Source of the DNA: an uncultured Kiritimatiellota bacterium | GTDB lineage: Bacteria; Verrucomicrobiota; Kiritimatiellia; RFP12; DVOR01 | NCBI GenBank assembly: GCA_944389945.1 | Contig: CALXOF010000018.1 | Coordinates: 1-42,638, forward strand | Length of the DNA stretch: 42,638 nt | Direction: 5' to 3' | Shown: positions 23,041 through 31,114 of the stretch, piece after piece | How positions within the stretch are numbered: position 1 is the first letter of the stretch | How the letters are laid out: the number at the start of each line of letters is the position of its first letter | The notes under the pieces: model-generated | What the model was told of the DNA's origin: nothing | The model's database searches: none | The model's input: the letters and a program-made list of their open reading frames with translations, nothing else | Position numbers and translations under genes: made by a program

Positions 23041-24044
23041 AAGGGCCTCCGAAGAAAGATGACAAGGCCCAGCGCGGAGAGAAGGCAGAGGGCGCCGCCG
23101 GCGAGCAGGAAGGGCCGCGCGTGGCTCTCGTGGCGCAGATAGGTCTGGCGCTCCACGCGGGTGGTTTCGAGGGCGGAGATTTCGTCGAGGGCCGCGTGCA
23201 GGGCGTCGGGCGAACGGACGTTGGCGTAACGGCCGCCGGTGGTTTCGGCGATGGCGCGGAGGGTCGCCTCGTCCAGCTCCATGCCCACGGTGAAGACCCG
23301 CTCGCGGCCAAAGACGTCCCGCCTGCGGACGGGGACGGGCCCGTTGGAGCCCACGCCGATGGTGTAGACGCGCACGCCCTGCGCTTTCGCGGCCTCGGCG
23401 GCCTGGGTGGGGGAGACGGCGCCCACGTTGTTCACGCCGTCGGAAAGGAGGATGACAATCTTGGTCGTGGGCTCGGCATCCTTCAGGCGGAGCAGGGCCA
23501 CGGAAAGCCCGTCGCCGATGGCGGTGAGCGCCTCATCCTCCGTCTCGCGCGGAATCTCAAGCCCGCTCAAGACATGCAGGAGCGCGCCATGGTCGGCTGT
23601 CAACGGCGCGCGCACGGAGGCATAGCCGCCAAAGGCCACCAATCCAATCAAATCATCCGGGCGCGCCTCCACAAAGTTGCGAAAGTGCTCCTTGACCACA
23701 TCTAGCCGCGTCTTGTCCAGCCGCCCTTCGCTTAGGTCTAGCCCCTCCATCGAGCCAGAGACGTCCACCGCCATCATGACGGCGAGCGCGTCCGCCGTGC
23801 GGGTCTGCCGCCCCAGCGTGGTGCGCGGCCCGGCGGCCCCCACAATGAGCGCCGCAGTCCCCAGTAGGAAGACGAAAGGCAACACCGCGCAGAGCCATTG
23901 CCGCCACGTGGGCCGCTCCCCCGCGAACCGCGCCGAAGCCCCCGCAAAGGGTGCCCCCCGCGTCCGCGCCCGGCGAAGCATCCGCCACGCCGCCGCGAGC
24001 CACGGCAGGAAGAGCAAGAAGGCCCACGGACAGGCAAAGCCCAA
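23037..24044 (-). CDS. membrane-anchored von Willebrand factor A protein (BatA-like)
   Basis: 335 residues. Two N-terminal membrane segments (AFLLFLPWLAAAW; LCAVLPFVFLLGTAALIVGA), then a VWA domain with the MIDAS motif D94-V-S96-G-S98 and LLSDGVNNVG, and a final membrane segment (LLAGGALCLLSALGLVIFL). This is the BatA/BatB layout of the aerotolerance operon, though batC/D/E and the MoxR ATPase are not beside it. The start is TTG at 24044, one base after the channel stop, as no ATG or GTG lies in frame nearby. It probably scaffolds a periplasmic complex. Confidence 0.85.
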   Translation of the reverse strand: MGFACPWAFLLFLPWLAAAWRMLRRARTRGAPFAGASARFAGERPTWRQWLCAVLPFVFLLGTAALIVGAAGPRTTLGRQTRTADALAVMMAVDVSGSMEGLDLSEGRLDKTRLDVVKEHFRNFVEARPDDLIGLVAFGGYASVRAPLTADHGALLHVLSGLEIPRETEDEALTAIGDGLSVALLRLKDAEPTTKIVILLSDGVNNVGAVSPTQAAEAAKAQGVRVYTIGVGSNGPVPVRRRDVFGRERVFTVGMELDEATLRAIAETTGGRYANVRSPDALHAALDEISALETTRVERQTYLRHESHARPFLLAGGALCLLSALGLVIFLRRPL

Positions 24045-24045
24045 C

Positions 24046-25326
24046 TCACGCCCCCTTGGGCGCGGCAGACAGGGCGGCCATTCCCTGACGCATCGCCGTG
24101 GCCGACGTCACCTGGAAGCACGAGAGGCCGAACTCCGGCATAATCGCCAACAAGTGGTCGAAGATGTCGCTCTGAATCGACTCATAGCGCTCCCACGCCG
24201 TGTCGTTCGTGAAGCAATAGATTTCCAACGGCAACCCGCGGTCGGTCGGGTCCATCTGGCGCACAATCAACGTCATCTTCTGGTGAATCTTCGCGTTTGC
24301 ACGCAGATAGGCCACGCAGTAGGCCCGGAAGGTCCCGATGTTGGTGAGCTTGCGGGCGTTCGCCACGGAGACCTTGGAGGAGGGATGTTCCGAGTTGTAG
24401 GCGCGCACCTCGCGGATTCGATCGGCCAGATAGTCCCGCAACAGGTCAATCTCCGACCACCGCTTGACCATTGCCTCATCGGCGAAACGGATGGAATCGA
24501 CGTCAATCAGAATGGCACGCTTGATACGCCGCCCGCCGCTCTCGCTCATGCCCCGCCAGTTGGTGAAGGGCTTGGAAATCAGGTCATAGGCCGGGATGGT
24601 GGTAATCGTGTTGTCCCAGTTGCGCACCCGCACCGTCGTCAACGCAATGTCGATCACCTCACCATCGGCGTTCGCCCCCGGCACCACAATCCAATCGCCG
24701 ATATGGATCATCCCATTGCCCGAGAGCGTCACCCCTGCCGTCAGCCCCAGAATCGAATCCTTGAAGACCAACATCAGCACCGCGGAGAGCGCCGTCATGC
24801 CCGAGAGGATATACGTCGGGTCGCGTCCCGAGAGCGTCGCCACCACCGCCACCGCCGCAAAGAGGTAGCCCAGCAGCTTCAGCACCTGGAAGATACCCTT
24901 CTGTGGCGACGCGCTCACCCCGCGCCGCCAGTTCCCCACCATATACGTCACATTCATCACCGACGCAAAGACATTCGCGCAGATGAAGTAGAAGTACGCC
25001 TTATTCAGCACCAGCAACCCCGTCCGCAACGGCCGGTCCTCCGGGAACAACGTCCCCACCAGCACCCCCATCACGATCAACGGCACCACCTGCAGCGCCC
25101 GCGGGATCAGCTTCGAGTTCAGCACAATCGCCCAAACCCCTGCCAGCCGCCCCCCGCGCAACAACCACCGCCGCGTCAGCTTATAGACAAGCTTCACAAC
25201 CGCATAGGACGCCCACGTCCCTGCGAAAACCAAAGCCACACGCACCAACGCTTGCAACAGCGGGGACTCAATCCCGCTCACCGCGTCACGCACCGAATAC
25301 AACGCATCAAGAATAACATGCCACAT
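24046..25326 (-). CDS. mechanosensitive ion channel, MscM/YbdG type
   Basis: 426 residues. About five N-terminal membrane segments are followed by the MscS pore and beta domain: GLTAGVTLSGNGMIHIGDWIVVPGANADGEV at about 215-245, VRVRNWDNTITTIPAYDLISKPFTNW and the cytosolic alpha/beta part with ETIPAYDL-like and VRQMDPTDRGLPLEIYCF motifs. Size and the inserted cytosolic loop fit YbdG/MscM (415 residues) rather than MscS (286). It releases pressure during osmotic downshock. ATG 25326 is preferred over an upstream extension that crosses repeats. The extended -10 TGGTATACT ends 9 nt before it. It is first of four co-directional, touching genes. Confidence 0.9.
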   Translation of the reverse strand: MWHVILDALYSVRDAVSGIESPLLQALVRVALVFAGTWASYAVVKLVYKLTRRWLLRGGRLAGVWAIVLNSKLIPRALQVVPLIVMGVLVGTLFPEDRPLRTGLLVLNKAYFYFICANVFASVMNVTYMVGNWRRGVSASPQKGIFQVLKLLGYLFAAVAVVATLSGRDPTYILSGMTALSAVLMLVFKDSILGLTAGVTLSGNGMIHIGDWIVVPGANADGEVIDIALTTVRVRNWDNTITTIPAYDLISKPFTNWRGMSESGGRRIKRAILIDVDSIRFADEAMVKRWSEIDLLRDYLADRIREVRAYNSEHPSSKVSVANARKLTNIGTFRAYCVAYLRANAKIHQKMTLIVRQMDPTDRGLPLEIYCFTNDTAWERYESIQSDIFDHLLAIMPEFGLSCFQVTSATAMRQGMAALSAAPKGA

Positions 25327-25335
25327 AATGCTATC

Positions 25336-25344
25336 AGTATACCA
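25336..25344 (-). promoter_or_regulatory. extended -10 of the channel/VWA/NYN/KamA operon
   Basis: On the minus strand TGGTATACT ends 9 nt before ATG 25326, giving a predicted leader of about 3 nt. Confidence 0.55.
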
Positions 25345-25391
25345 CAAAGGGACGCTAGCGCGCCCCAGAGAACAGTGAACAGAAAACAGTG

Positions 25392-25423
25392 CGTGCAGGC
25401 CCAAAGGGCCAAACCTTCCACGG
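25392..25423 (+). repeat. TTCCACGG double-stem module, copy 3
   Basis: Outer CGTG/CACG, inner GGCCC-aaa-GGGCC in place of GGCGC/GCGCC, same AAACCTTCCACGG flank. Confidence 0.75.
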
Positions 25424-25438
25424 CTATCAGCTAATCAG

Positions 25439-25473
25439 CCCTCAGCGGGGCGGCAACACCGCCCCGCTGAGGG
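25439..25473. terminator. 15-bp perfect hairpin, possible terminator
   Basis: CCCTCAGCGGGGCGG pairs completely with CCGCCCCGCTGAGGG around CAACA; GGCTTTCT follows. It lies between divergent genes, so insulation rather than termination of a local transcript is likely. Confidence 0.5.
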
Positions 25474-25481
25474 GGCTTTCT

Positions 25482-25571
25482 GAGACCCTATAGTGGTCCG
25501 AGGTCAACCACTATAGTGGTCGAGGGTGAGACCCTATAGTGGTCCGACCCGAAACCCTTAAGGGTCCAGAA
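25482..25571. repeat. CTATAG repeat block, copy 2
   Basis: Same word order as at 11166: ACCCTATAGTGGTCC, CCACTATAGTGGTC, ACCCTATAGTGGTCC, ACCCTTAAGGGTCC. Confidence 0.85.
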
Positions 25572-25687
25572 AGACCCCTCCCGGGACGCTTCTCCCACCA
25601 TCTTCCCTTGGACATTCCACTAAATAAGGCTTGCCCCCACCAGTTTTATGTTATTGTATTGGCGTTCTTAAGAAAAAGGAGTCTTTC

Positions 25688-26404
25688 ATGAACAAAATGC
25701 TTGTCGCCCTCTTCGTCGGAGTGGGTCTTGTCTCGGCCGTCCACGCCACCGCCTATGATTGGGATGCGTCCGGCACGGAAACGCTCACGGGCAACGTCGG
25801 CGCGGCGTCTAAGGCCTACACCGTCGCAACCTCGACCGTCCCGGTGCAAGTCGGGGACATTAAGTACGTCACGTTTATCCATGGCGGTCAAGACGCGATG
25901 TTCACCCATCCTTTCCACCAGGTTAAGCTCACAGTCAACAATGATGGCTCTGCCAACTGGGAATGGACGATTCAGAATTACGAGAAGTCGAATGGGGAAG
26001 ATTTCCCCTCGATGGATTCTAAGGTATTCACGGGGACAACGCAGTTGGCCGCCGACGCTGAGGCGATTGTCGGCCTTACCGTCGTGCTCAATGTAAACGG
26101 CGGCGTCGATCTCACCATCAGCCTCAATGGGACTGCATTGAAAACCTTCCAACTCCCTTCCACAATGACAGACACCGTCTTTGGCGAGTCTGCCAAGCTG
26201 GATATAGTCACGAGCACCTATGTAAATGGCGACAAAGACGAGATTGCTGACAATTCCTCCGTCTACTTCCTCGATGGCGAGGCGCTTACGCCGGAAGATA
26301 TCGTCGCCAGCGTGGAGCAGGCGCAGTCGATTCCCGAGCCGACCGCCCTGGCCCTCTTGGCCCTCGGCGTGGCCGGCCTGGCCCTCCGTCGCAAGGTCGC
26401 CTAA
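25688..26404 (+). CDS. PEP-CTERM sorted exported protein
   Basis: 238 residues. The signal peptide MNKMLVALFVGVGLVSAVHA is followed by a beta-rich domain of about 190 residues (LTVVLNVNGGVDLTISLNG) that suggests a lectin-like or jelly-roll fold without a named family. The tail IPEPTALALLALG..ALRRKVA is nearly the same as that of the 205-residue protein at 11433. It should be exported and processed by an exosortase. ATG 25688 follows AAAAGGAG. It has its own terminator and lies in front of the BspA gene, but is transcribed separately. Confidence 0.85.
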   Translation: MNKMLVALFVGVGLVSAVHATAYDWDASGTETLTGNVGAASKAYTVATSTVPVQVGDIKYVTFIHGGQDAMFTHPFHQVKLTVNNDGSANWEWTIQNYEKSNGEDFPSMDSKVFTGTTQLAADAEAIVGLTVVLNVNGGVDLTISLNGTALKTFQLPSTMTDTVFGESAKLDIVTSTYVNGDKDEIADNSSVYFLDGEALTPEDIVASVEQAQSIPEPTALALLALGVAGLALRRKVA

Positions 26405-26421
26405 GCGCGTCCCCAAGCCAC

Positions 26422-26455
26422 AAAAAAGCCCCCGAGACATTCGGGGGCTTTCTTG
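26422..26455 (+). terminator. rho-independent terminator after the PEP-CTERM gene
   Basis: AAAAAAGCCCCCGA pairs with TCGGGGGCTTTCTT around GACAT, 18 bases past the stop. Confidence 0.9.
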
Positions 26456-26709
26456 TTTGCCTCTAGGTTTCGCAGTAGGACCAATAGAACATATAGGACC
26501 AATAGGACGAGGCGGCGTGGCCGCTCTGCACAACGGCTCTGCCGGTCGCGCGCTTGCCGCGCGCTCCGTTCTCCGTTCTCCGTTCTCTGTTTTCCCGGGG
26601 CGACTGCCCCGGGAAAACTTGACAGTCCTACCCATGAAGGGCTATCATGGAGTCATGCTCGGGTGGGCGGTCCGCCCAGGCATGCCTATTCGTAGGAGTG
26701 ATTTGATTC
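26456..26709. repeat. intergenic repeats and promoter of the large BspA gene
   Basis: AGGACCAAT nonamers (26474-26512), GGCGGC/GCCGCTC, a CGCGCG-cttgc-CGCGCG hairpin with CCGGTCG flank, CCGTTCT heptamers (26566-26596), the hairpin TTTTCCCGGGGCG-act-GCCCCGGGAAAA, then the promoter and a leader with a TGGGCGG-t-CCGCCCA hairpin. Confidence 0.75.
26619..26648 (+). promoter_or_regulatory. sigma-70 type promoter of the large BspA gene
   Basis: TTGACA (26619-26624), 18 bp, TATCAT (26643-26648). The predicted leader of about 55 nt contains a short GC hairpin and AGGAG. The other BspA gene has TTGACA-N18-TATCCT. Confidence 0.75.
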
Positions 26710-28950
26710 ATGAAACGCCAGATGTTTGCCCAGACCAGACGGTTTGCCCATGCCCTCTCCAAGGTGCTTCTCGCCGCCCTCCTCTGTTTCGCCGCGCCCC
26801 TCCTTGCCGGGACGTGGGTCGACCCCGACACCCGGATTCCCTGGCGCTATTCGGAGACCCCTGACGGCGTCTCGATTAGCCCCGCCGCCCAACTCTCCGG
26901 CCAGGTGACCATCCCCGCAGTCGTCAATGGCCGCCGCGTGACGGCAGTTGACTCGCTTGCGTTCCGCGAGTTCACCGACCTAACCTCGGTCATCATCCCC
27001 GACGGCGTGACGGAAATCAAGGGCGATGCCTTTGAGGGGTGCACCGGCCTCACCTCCGTCACCCTCCCCGACAGCCTGGAGACCATCTGGCTCCGCGCCT
27101 TTTCCGGGTGCTCGGCCTTGACCTCCATCGACCTCCCCGATGGCCTGACGACGATTATGTCCGAGGCCTTTGCCGGATGCACCAGCCTGGACGCCGTGAC
27201 AATTCCCGCCAGTGTGGAGATGATTCATAGCCAAGCCTTTACCGCATGCGGCGCAGTCTTTGTCGAGAGCGGAAACTCCGAGTATCGCTCAACGATTGAG
27301 GGCGCCCTCTTGTCCGCCGATGGGCGACGCTTGTTCCACGTGCCGGCCTCCCTCCCGCTCTACACCATCCCCGACGGCGTGACGACCATCGAATGGAGCG
27401 CCTTCCAGGGGTGCACACGCTTGCTCGCTGTGGTCATCCCGGACACCGTCACGAGCATCGAAATTGACGCCTTCGCCGGGTGTACCAACCTGACCTTGGT
27501 GACCATCCCCGCCAGCGTGACCTCCATCGGCTCCGGCGCCTTTAGCGGTTGCAGCAAAGTCTCTGTCGCAAAGGGCAACACCACCTTTATGTCAACGCTC
27601 GAAGGTGTCTTGATTGACACGAAGAACCAGAAGATACTCCATGCGCCGCCCTCGATTACCGCCTACTACATCCCCAACGGCATCAAGGCAATCGAAACGG
27701 CGGCCTTCGCCGGATGCTCCCGCCTGACCTTCCTCACCATCCCCAACAGCGTGACGGAAATCGGCTTCTTCGCCTTCACAGATTGCACCAGCCTCACCTC
27801 CGTCACCCTCCCCGCCAGCGTGCAGAAAATGGGCGAGAGCCTCTTTGCCGGATGCACGCGCCTCACCTCTGTCAAGCTCCCGCCCAACACGCGGGAAATC
27901 GTGCCGGGCCTCTTCTCCGGTTGCACCGCCCTCACCTCGGTCACTCTCCCCGACTCCGTGACGGCTATCGGCGGCTCCGCCTTCGAGGGTTGCTCCAGCC
28001 TCACCGCCATCACCATCCCGGACTCCGTGACGGAAATCGGCTGGGATGCCTTTAAGGGTTGCACCGCGCTGACCGCCATTACCCTTCCTGCCGACGTGAC
28101 CTCCATCGGCTGGTCTCTCTTTGAAGGCTGCACCAGTCTGCGCACGGTCACCCTTTCCCCCGACACGGAGTCCATCGGCACCTTCGCCTTCCGGGGCTGC
28201 ACCAGCCTCGCCTCCATCAACATCCCAGATTCCGTGAGCATCATCAACGGGAGCGCCTTCGAGGATTGCATCAGCCTCACCGCCATCAACATCCCCGCCG
28301 GCGTGAAGGACATCAGAGCCCAAACCTTCTCCAATTGCAGGAGCCTGGCCTCCGTCACCCTCCCTGCCGGCCTGACAACAATCGGCGACACCGCCTTCTT
28401 TGGTTGCTCCGCCCTAAAGACCCTAACCCTTCCCGCCAGCGTGAAGGTCGTCGGTTGGAGCGCCCTCTCCGGGTGCGGCGCGGTGGCCGTCGAAGAGGGC
28501 AACACGGCCTTCCGGTCAACCCCCGAAGGCGCCCTCTTGTCCGCCGATGGGCGCCAACTGATCCACGTGCCCAACACGCTCTCCTCCTACACCATCCCCG
28601 CCTGCGTCACGACCATCGAGTCCGGAGCCTTCTTCTGTTGTGACAAGCTGACCGCCGTCACCATCCCAAGCTCCGTGACCGCAATCAAGCCCGGCACCTT
28701 CGGCCAATGCTCCAGCCTGACCGACATCACCATCCCAGACTCCGTGACGTCCATCGGCAATGCCGCCTTCATCAACTGCGGAAGCCTGGCCTCAATCACC
28801 ATTCCCGCCAGCGTGCGGAGAATCGAGGATGGCGCGTTTGCCCACTGCCTCGCCCTGCGCCAGGCCACAATCCTCAATCGCGCGTGCAACATCCATCCCC
28901 AAGCCTTCGAAGGCAGCCCCACCGAAATCACCCTTGGCCCCACCCTCTGA
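26710..28950 (+). CDS. BspA-type leucine-rich repeat surface protein (large)
   Basis: 746 residues. The signal peptide (core LSKVLLAALLCFAAPLLA) is followed by GTWVDPDTRIPWRYSE and then about 25 BspA LRR units of 23 residues, consensus LTSVTIPDSVTEIGxxAFxGC (treponemal/BspA LRR class). Two less regular islands at about 178-215 and 590-630 share AVxVExGNTxFRSTxEGALLSADGRxLxHVP. The end NRACNIHPQAFEGSPTEITLG caps the solenoid and matches the end of the 309-residue protein at 35654. Such proteins act in adhesion or host and polymer binding in gut and oral bacteria. No sorting or anchor motif is seen, so release or an unknown export route is possible. Confidence 0.9.
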   Translation: MKRQMFAQTRRFAHALSKVLLAALLCFAAPLLAGTWVDPDTRIPWRYSETPDGVSISPAAQLSGQVTIPAVVNGRRVTAVDSLAFREFTDLTSVIIPDGVTEIKGDAFEGCTGLTSVTLPDSLETIWLRAFSGCSALTSIDLPDGLTTIMSEAFAGCTSLDAVTIPASVEMIHSQAFTACGAVFVESGNSEYRSTIEGALLSADGRRLFHVPASLPLYTIPDGVTTIEWSAFQGCTRLLAVVIPDTVTSIEIDAFAGCTNLTLVTIPASVTSIGSGAFSGCSKVSVAKGNTTFMSTLEGVLIDTKNQKILHAPPSITAYYIPNGIKAIETAAFAGCSRLTFLTIPNSVTEIGFFAFTDCTSLTSVTLPASVQKMGESLFAGCTRLTSVKLPPNTREIVPGLFSGCTALTSVTLPDSVTAIGGSAFEGCSSLTAITIPDSVTEIGWDAFKGCTALTAITLPADVTSIGWSLFEGCTSLRTVTLSPDTESIGTFAFRGCTSLASINIPDSVSIINGSAFEDCISLTAINIPAGVKDIRAQTFSNCRSLASVTLPAGLTTIGDTAFFGCSALKTLTLPASVKVVGWSALSGCGAVAVEEGNTAFRSTPEGALLSADGRQLIHVPNTLSSYTIPACVTTIESGAFFCCDKLTAVTIPSSVTAIKPGTFGQCSSLTDITIPDSVTSIGNAAFINCGSLASITIPASVRRIEDGAFAHCLALRQATILNRACNIHPQAFEGSPTEITLGPTL

Positions 28951-29023
28951 AGCACACCGATGGCGTTACAGTACACTCGGCACGGCAAGGAACCGCAGAT
29001 TTCGCAGATTCTGGCAGATTTTG

Positions 29024-29045
29024 GGCGTGCTGGCGCACGCCTTTT
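29024..29045 (+). terminator. TRRC-loop hairpin with T-run after the large BspA gene
   Basis: GGCGTGC pairs with GCACGCC around TGGC and is followed by TTTT. This member of the dispersed hairpin family is placed to act as a terminator. Confidence 0.55.
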
Positions 29046-29145
29046 AATTGGATAACAGCTTGCCGGTCGCCCGCTTGCGGGCGCTCCTAAATCTCCTGCT
29101 ACCTCTCCTGCCGCATCGCCCCACCAATCCGCTCATCAGCCGGAC

Positions 29146-29177
29146 GCTCCGACGGAGCGCCCGTGTCTTCGTGAAGA
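29146..29177 (-). repeat. gene-end module behind AAA/PDDEXK gene 2
   Basis: On the minus strand CACGAAGACACGGGCGCTCC leads into GGAGCGTCC, starting about 3-5 nt after the stop, as behind AAA gene 1. Confidence 0.75.
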
Positions 29178-30752
29178 TTAAGTAAGCGTTTCGACCACGG
29201 TGTCGGAGAGGGAGTGGTTCGCGGACTTGAAGTTGAGTCCGATGAGGTGGATAGGCTTACCCAGGGCGCGATAGGGCTCGGCGTAGCCGCGCTCTTTGAT
29301 TTGCGCGAGGGCTTCTTGGGCTGTGCCATCGACCTTGAGTTCAAAGATGAAGACGCGTTCGTCGCTTTCAACCACGATGTCGGCGCGACCTTGGGCTTGG
29401 CGATCCTCGGCGGTGACGTGGAAGGGTTGCCAAGAGGCAAGCAACACGTAGAGGATACGTTGATAACCGGCCTCTGGCACGCGGTCCTCGGTCGAGCCGT
29501 AGGGCAGATGGGCGAAAAGGGCGCGCACCTGGGCGAAGAAGGCCTCGAAGTCGGTCTCCAACAGGCTGAAGCATGCGGCATCACGAAACGTCTCGCCGCC
29601 CTCTTCCTTGGCGGCATATTGCGCGAGAAGAGAGTTGAGGTCGAGGCGCACCTCTTCGTTGGGGATGCCCAAAGTAAAGAGGGAGCTCTTGAAGTCCTTG
29701 ATGGTGAGGTAACCGCTTTGATAAAACATCGAGACCGGCTGGATGGCTTTTAGGTTACAGACATCGAGGGCACTCTCCGAGACGCCGCGAACATTCTCGT
29801 AGTCGCGGCCATCGATGTCGCCCATGGTGAGGTAGTTGATCAGCACGGAGGGACGGCCGGTCTTCGACCACGTGGGCGCAAAGGTCTTCCGTTTTGAGCC
29901 GAGAGTCTTGGCAATGGAGACGGGGTTGTAGACACGCGTCTCACAATCCGGAGAGAAACGGTAACCGTTGTACCATCGACGGAGTTCGGCACGGTAGTCC
30001 TCATAGGGAAGGCCCATCACCTCAGCGTGCTCACGCATATCCTCATCGAAGTTGGCGTCCAGCTCCTCCTCGGTGTAACCCAGAAGCGTGGCGTAGCGCG
30101 ACTCCATCGTCAGGTCGTTGAGGTTGTTGAGCGCCGAGAAGACGGAGAGTTGCGTAAAGCGCGTCACGCCCGTCATCATCATCAAACGAATGTTCGAGAT
30201 GTTGTTCTTGATTTCACCATAGAAGGTCGAAAGTGTCGCGCGGATGGCCGTGGCCTTCGCGGGGTCGTTCAACGCGGCACCGACCGGCGCGTCGTATTCG
30301 TCGATGAGGACGACCACCGGCTTCCCCCACTCGCGGGCAAGGGCCTTGATGGCACGAGAGAAATTGTCATTCGGGGCAAGTGCCGGATTATAGACGGCAT
30401 TGGCCGCCTCAAACACTTCTTGGACGCGTGCCACAAAGCCGGCTTTGAATGCCTCGAGCGTCTCGATTTCCATCGTGGCGAAATTGAAGTGCAGGATGGG
30501 ATACTCGGCCCAGTCATAATCCAGCTTGTCGATGGCGAGGCCCTTGAAGAGATCGCGCCGGCCACGGAAAATATTCTCCAAAGTCGAGAGCATGAGCGAC
30601 TTGCCGAAACGCCTAGGACGGGAAATGAAGTAGAAGGCGTCGCCATCACGCGTGACAAGGGGATAAAGCAAGTCCGTCTTGTCCACATAACGATAGCCCT
30701 TCTCCCGCATAATCCGGAAGTCATAGACACTCTGTGCAATCATCTGTCCCAT
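29178..30752 (-). CDS. AAA-ATPase with C-terminal PD-(D/E)XK nuclease domain, paralogue 2
   Basis: 524 residues, exactly the length of the protein at 12374 and similar along its whole length (shared YRYVDK, LLYPLVTR, FISRPRRFGKSLMLSTL, MMMTGVTRFTQLSVFSALNNL). Walker A G50-K51-S52; Walker B VVVLIDEYDAPV; nuclease core GRADIVVESDERVFIFELK. The N-termini differ for the first six residues. AAAGGAG precedes ATG 30752, and the same TGCTATACT promoter word lies upstream. It faces away from the first copy. Function in this family is unproven. Confidence 0.85.
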   Translation of the reverse strand: MGQMIAQSVYDFRIMREKGYRYVDKTDLLYPLVTRDGDAFYFISRPRRFGKSLMLSTLENIFRGRRDLFKGLAIDKLDYDWAEYPILHFNFATMEIETLEAFKAGFVARVQEVFEAANAVYNPALAPNDNFSRAIKALAREWGKPVVVLIDEYDAPVGAALNDPAKATAIRATLSTFYGEIKNNISNIRLMMMTGVTRFTQLSVFSALNNLNDLTMESRYATLLGYTEEELDANFDEDMREHAEVMGLPYEDYRAELRRWYNGYRFSPDCETRVYNPVSIAKTLGSKRKTFAPTWSKTGRPSVLINYLTMGDIDGRDYENVRGVSESALDVCNLKAIQPVSMFYQSGYLTIKDFKSSLFTLGIPNEEVRLDLNSLLAQYAAKEEGGETFRDAACFSLLETDFEAFFAQVRALFAHLPYGSTEDRVPEAGYQRILYVLLASWQPFHVTAEDRQAQGRADIVVESDERVFIFELKVDGTAQEALAQIKERGYAEPYRALGKPIHLIGLNFKSANHSLSDTVVETLT

Positions 30753-30771
30753 GGATCGCTCCTTTGCCGTC

Positions 30772-30780
30772 AGTATAGCA
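30772..30780 (-). promoter_or_regulatory. extended -10 of AAA/PDDEXK gene 2
   Basis: On the minus strand TGCTATACT, identical to the -10 of AAA gene 1 and of the GT25 gene. The predicted leader of about 12 nt contains GGAG. Confidence 0.6.
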
Positions 30781-30850
30781 AAAAGGGGCGCTAGCGCGCC
30801 CCGAAGAACAGGAGGGGCGGCGGCGCCGCCCCAGAGAACAGAGAACGGAA

Positions 30851-30882
30851 CGTGTAGGCCCGAAGGGACAAACCTTCCACGG
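30851..30882 (+). repeat. TTCCACGG double-stem module, copy 4
   Basis: Outer CGTG/CACG, inner GGCCC-gaa-GGGAC (one mismatch), flank AAACCTTCCACGG. Confidence 0.7.
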
Positions 30883-31041
30883 CCACAGAAAACAGAGCGC
30901 GCGGCAAGCGCGCGACGGAGAAGGCACGGGCGTGGGGCAACGCCCCACCAAGATTCTAATCAGCCAATCAGCCAATCAGCCGGGCGGCAACGCCGCCCCC
31001 TGTCCTACCGCGTCGCCTATGGGCGCTTCCCTCGAAACACT

Positions 31042-31114
31042 AGAAACGCAAGGGATGGGCACGGTAGAGAGGCCCGCAGGGCCGAACGGTGAAGTGCCCA
31101 TCCCTTGCGTTTCT
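31042..31114 (-). repeat. long hairpin element with 21-bp perfect stem, copy 3
   Basis: AGAAACGCAAGGGATGGGCA plus C (31042-31062) is the exact complement of 31094-31114. The inner hairpin is GGCCC-gca-GGGCC. It is the most perfect member of the family and would form a very stable RNA on either strand. Confidence 0.9.

Larger units (their letters stand above)
25327..25687. repeat. divergent intergenic repeat mosaic
   Basis: No gene. TATACT on the minus strand (25336-25341) serves the channel. Then come GGGACGC-tagc-GCGCCCC (25349-25366), GAACAGT heptamers (25370-25391), the TTCCACGG module (25392-25423), octamers, a 15-bp perfect hairpin (25439-25473), a CTATAG block (25482-25571), and finally AAGGAG before the PEP-CTERM start. 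Confidence 0.8.
28951..29177. repeat. intergenic repeats between convergent BspA and AAA genes
   Basis: No gene. CGCAGATTT nonamers with GGCGTGC-tggc-GCACGCC-TTTT (29024-29045), which may terminate the BspA transcript; GTCGCCCGC-ttgc-GGGCG hairpin; CTCCTGCTAC nonamers; octamers; and the gene-end module GACGCTCCG/CGGAGCGCC-CGTGTCTTCGTG (29146-29175) of the AAA gene. Confidence 0.7.
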
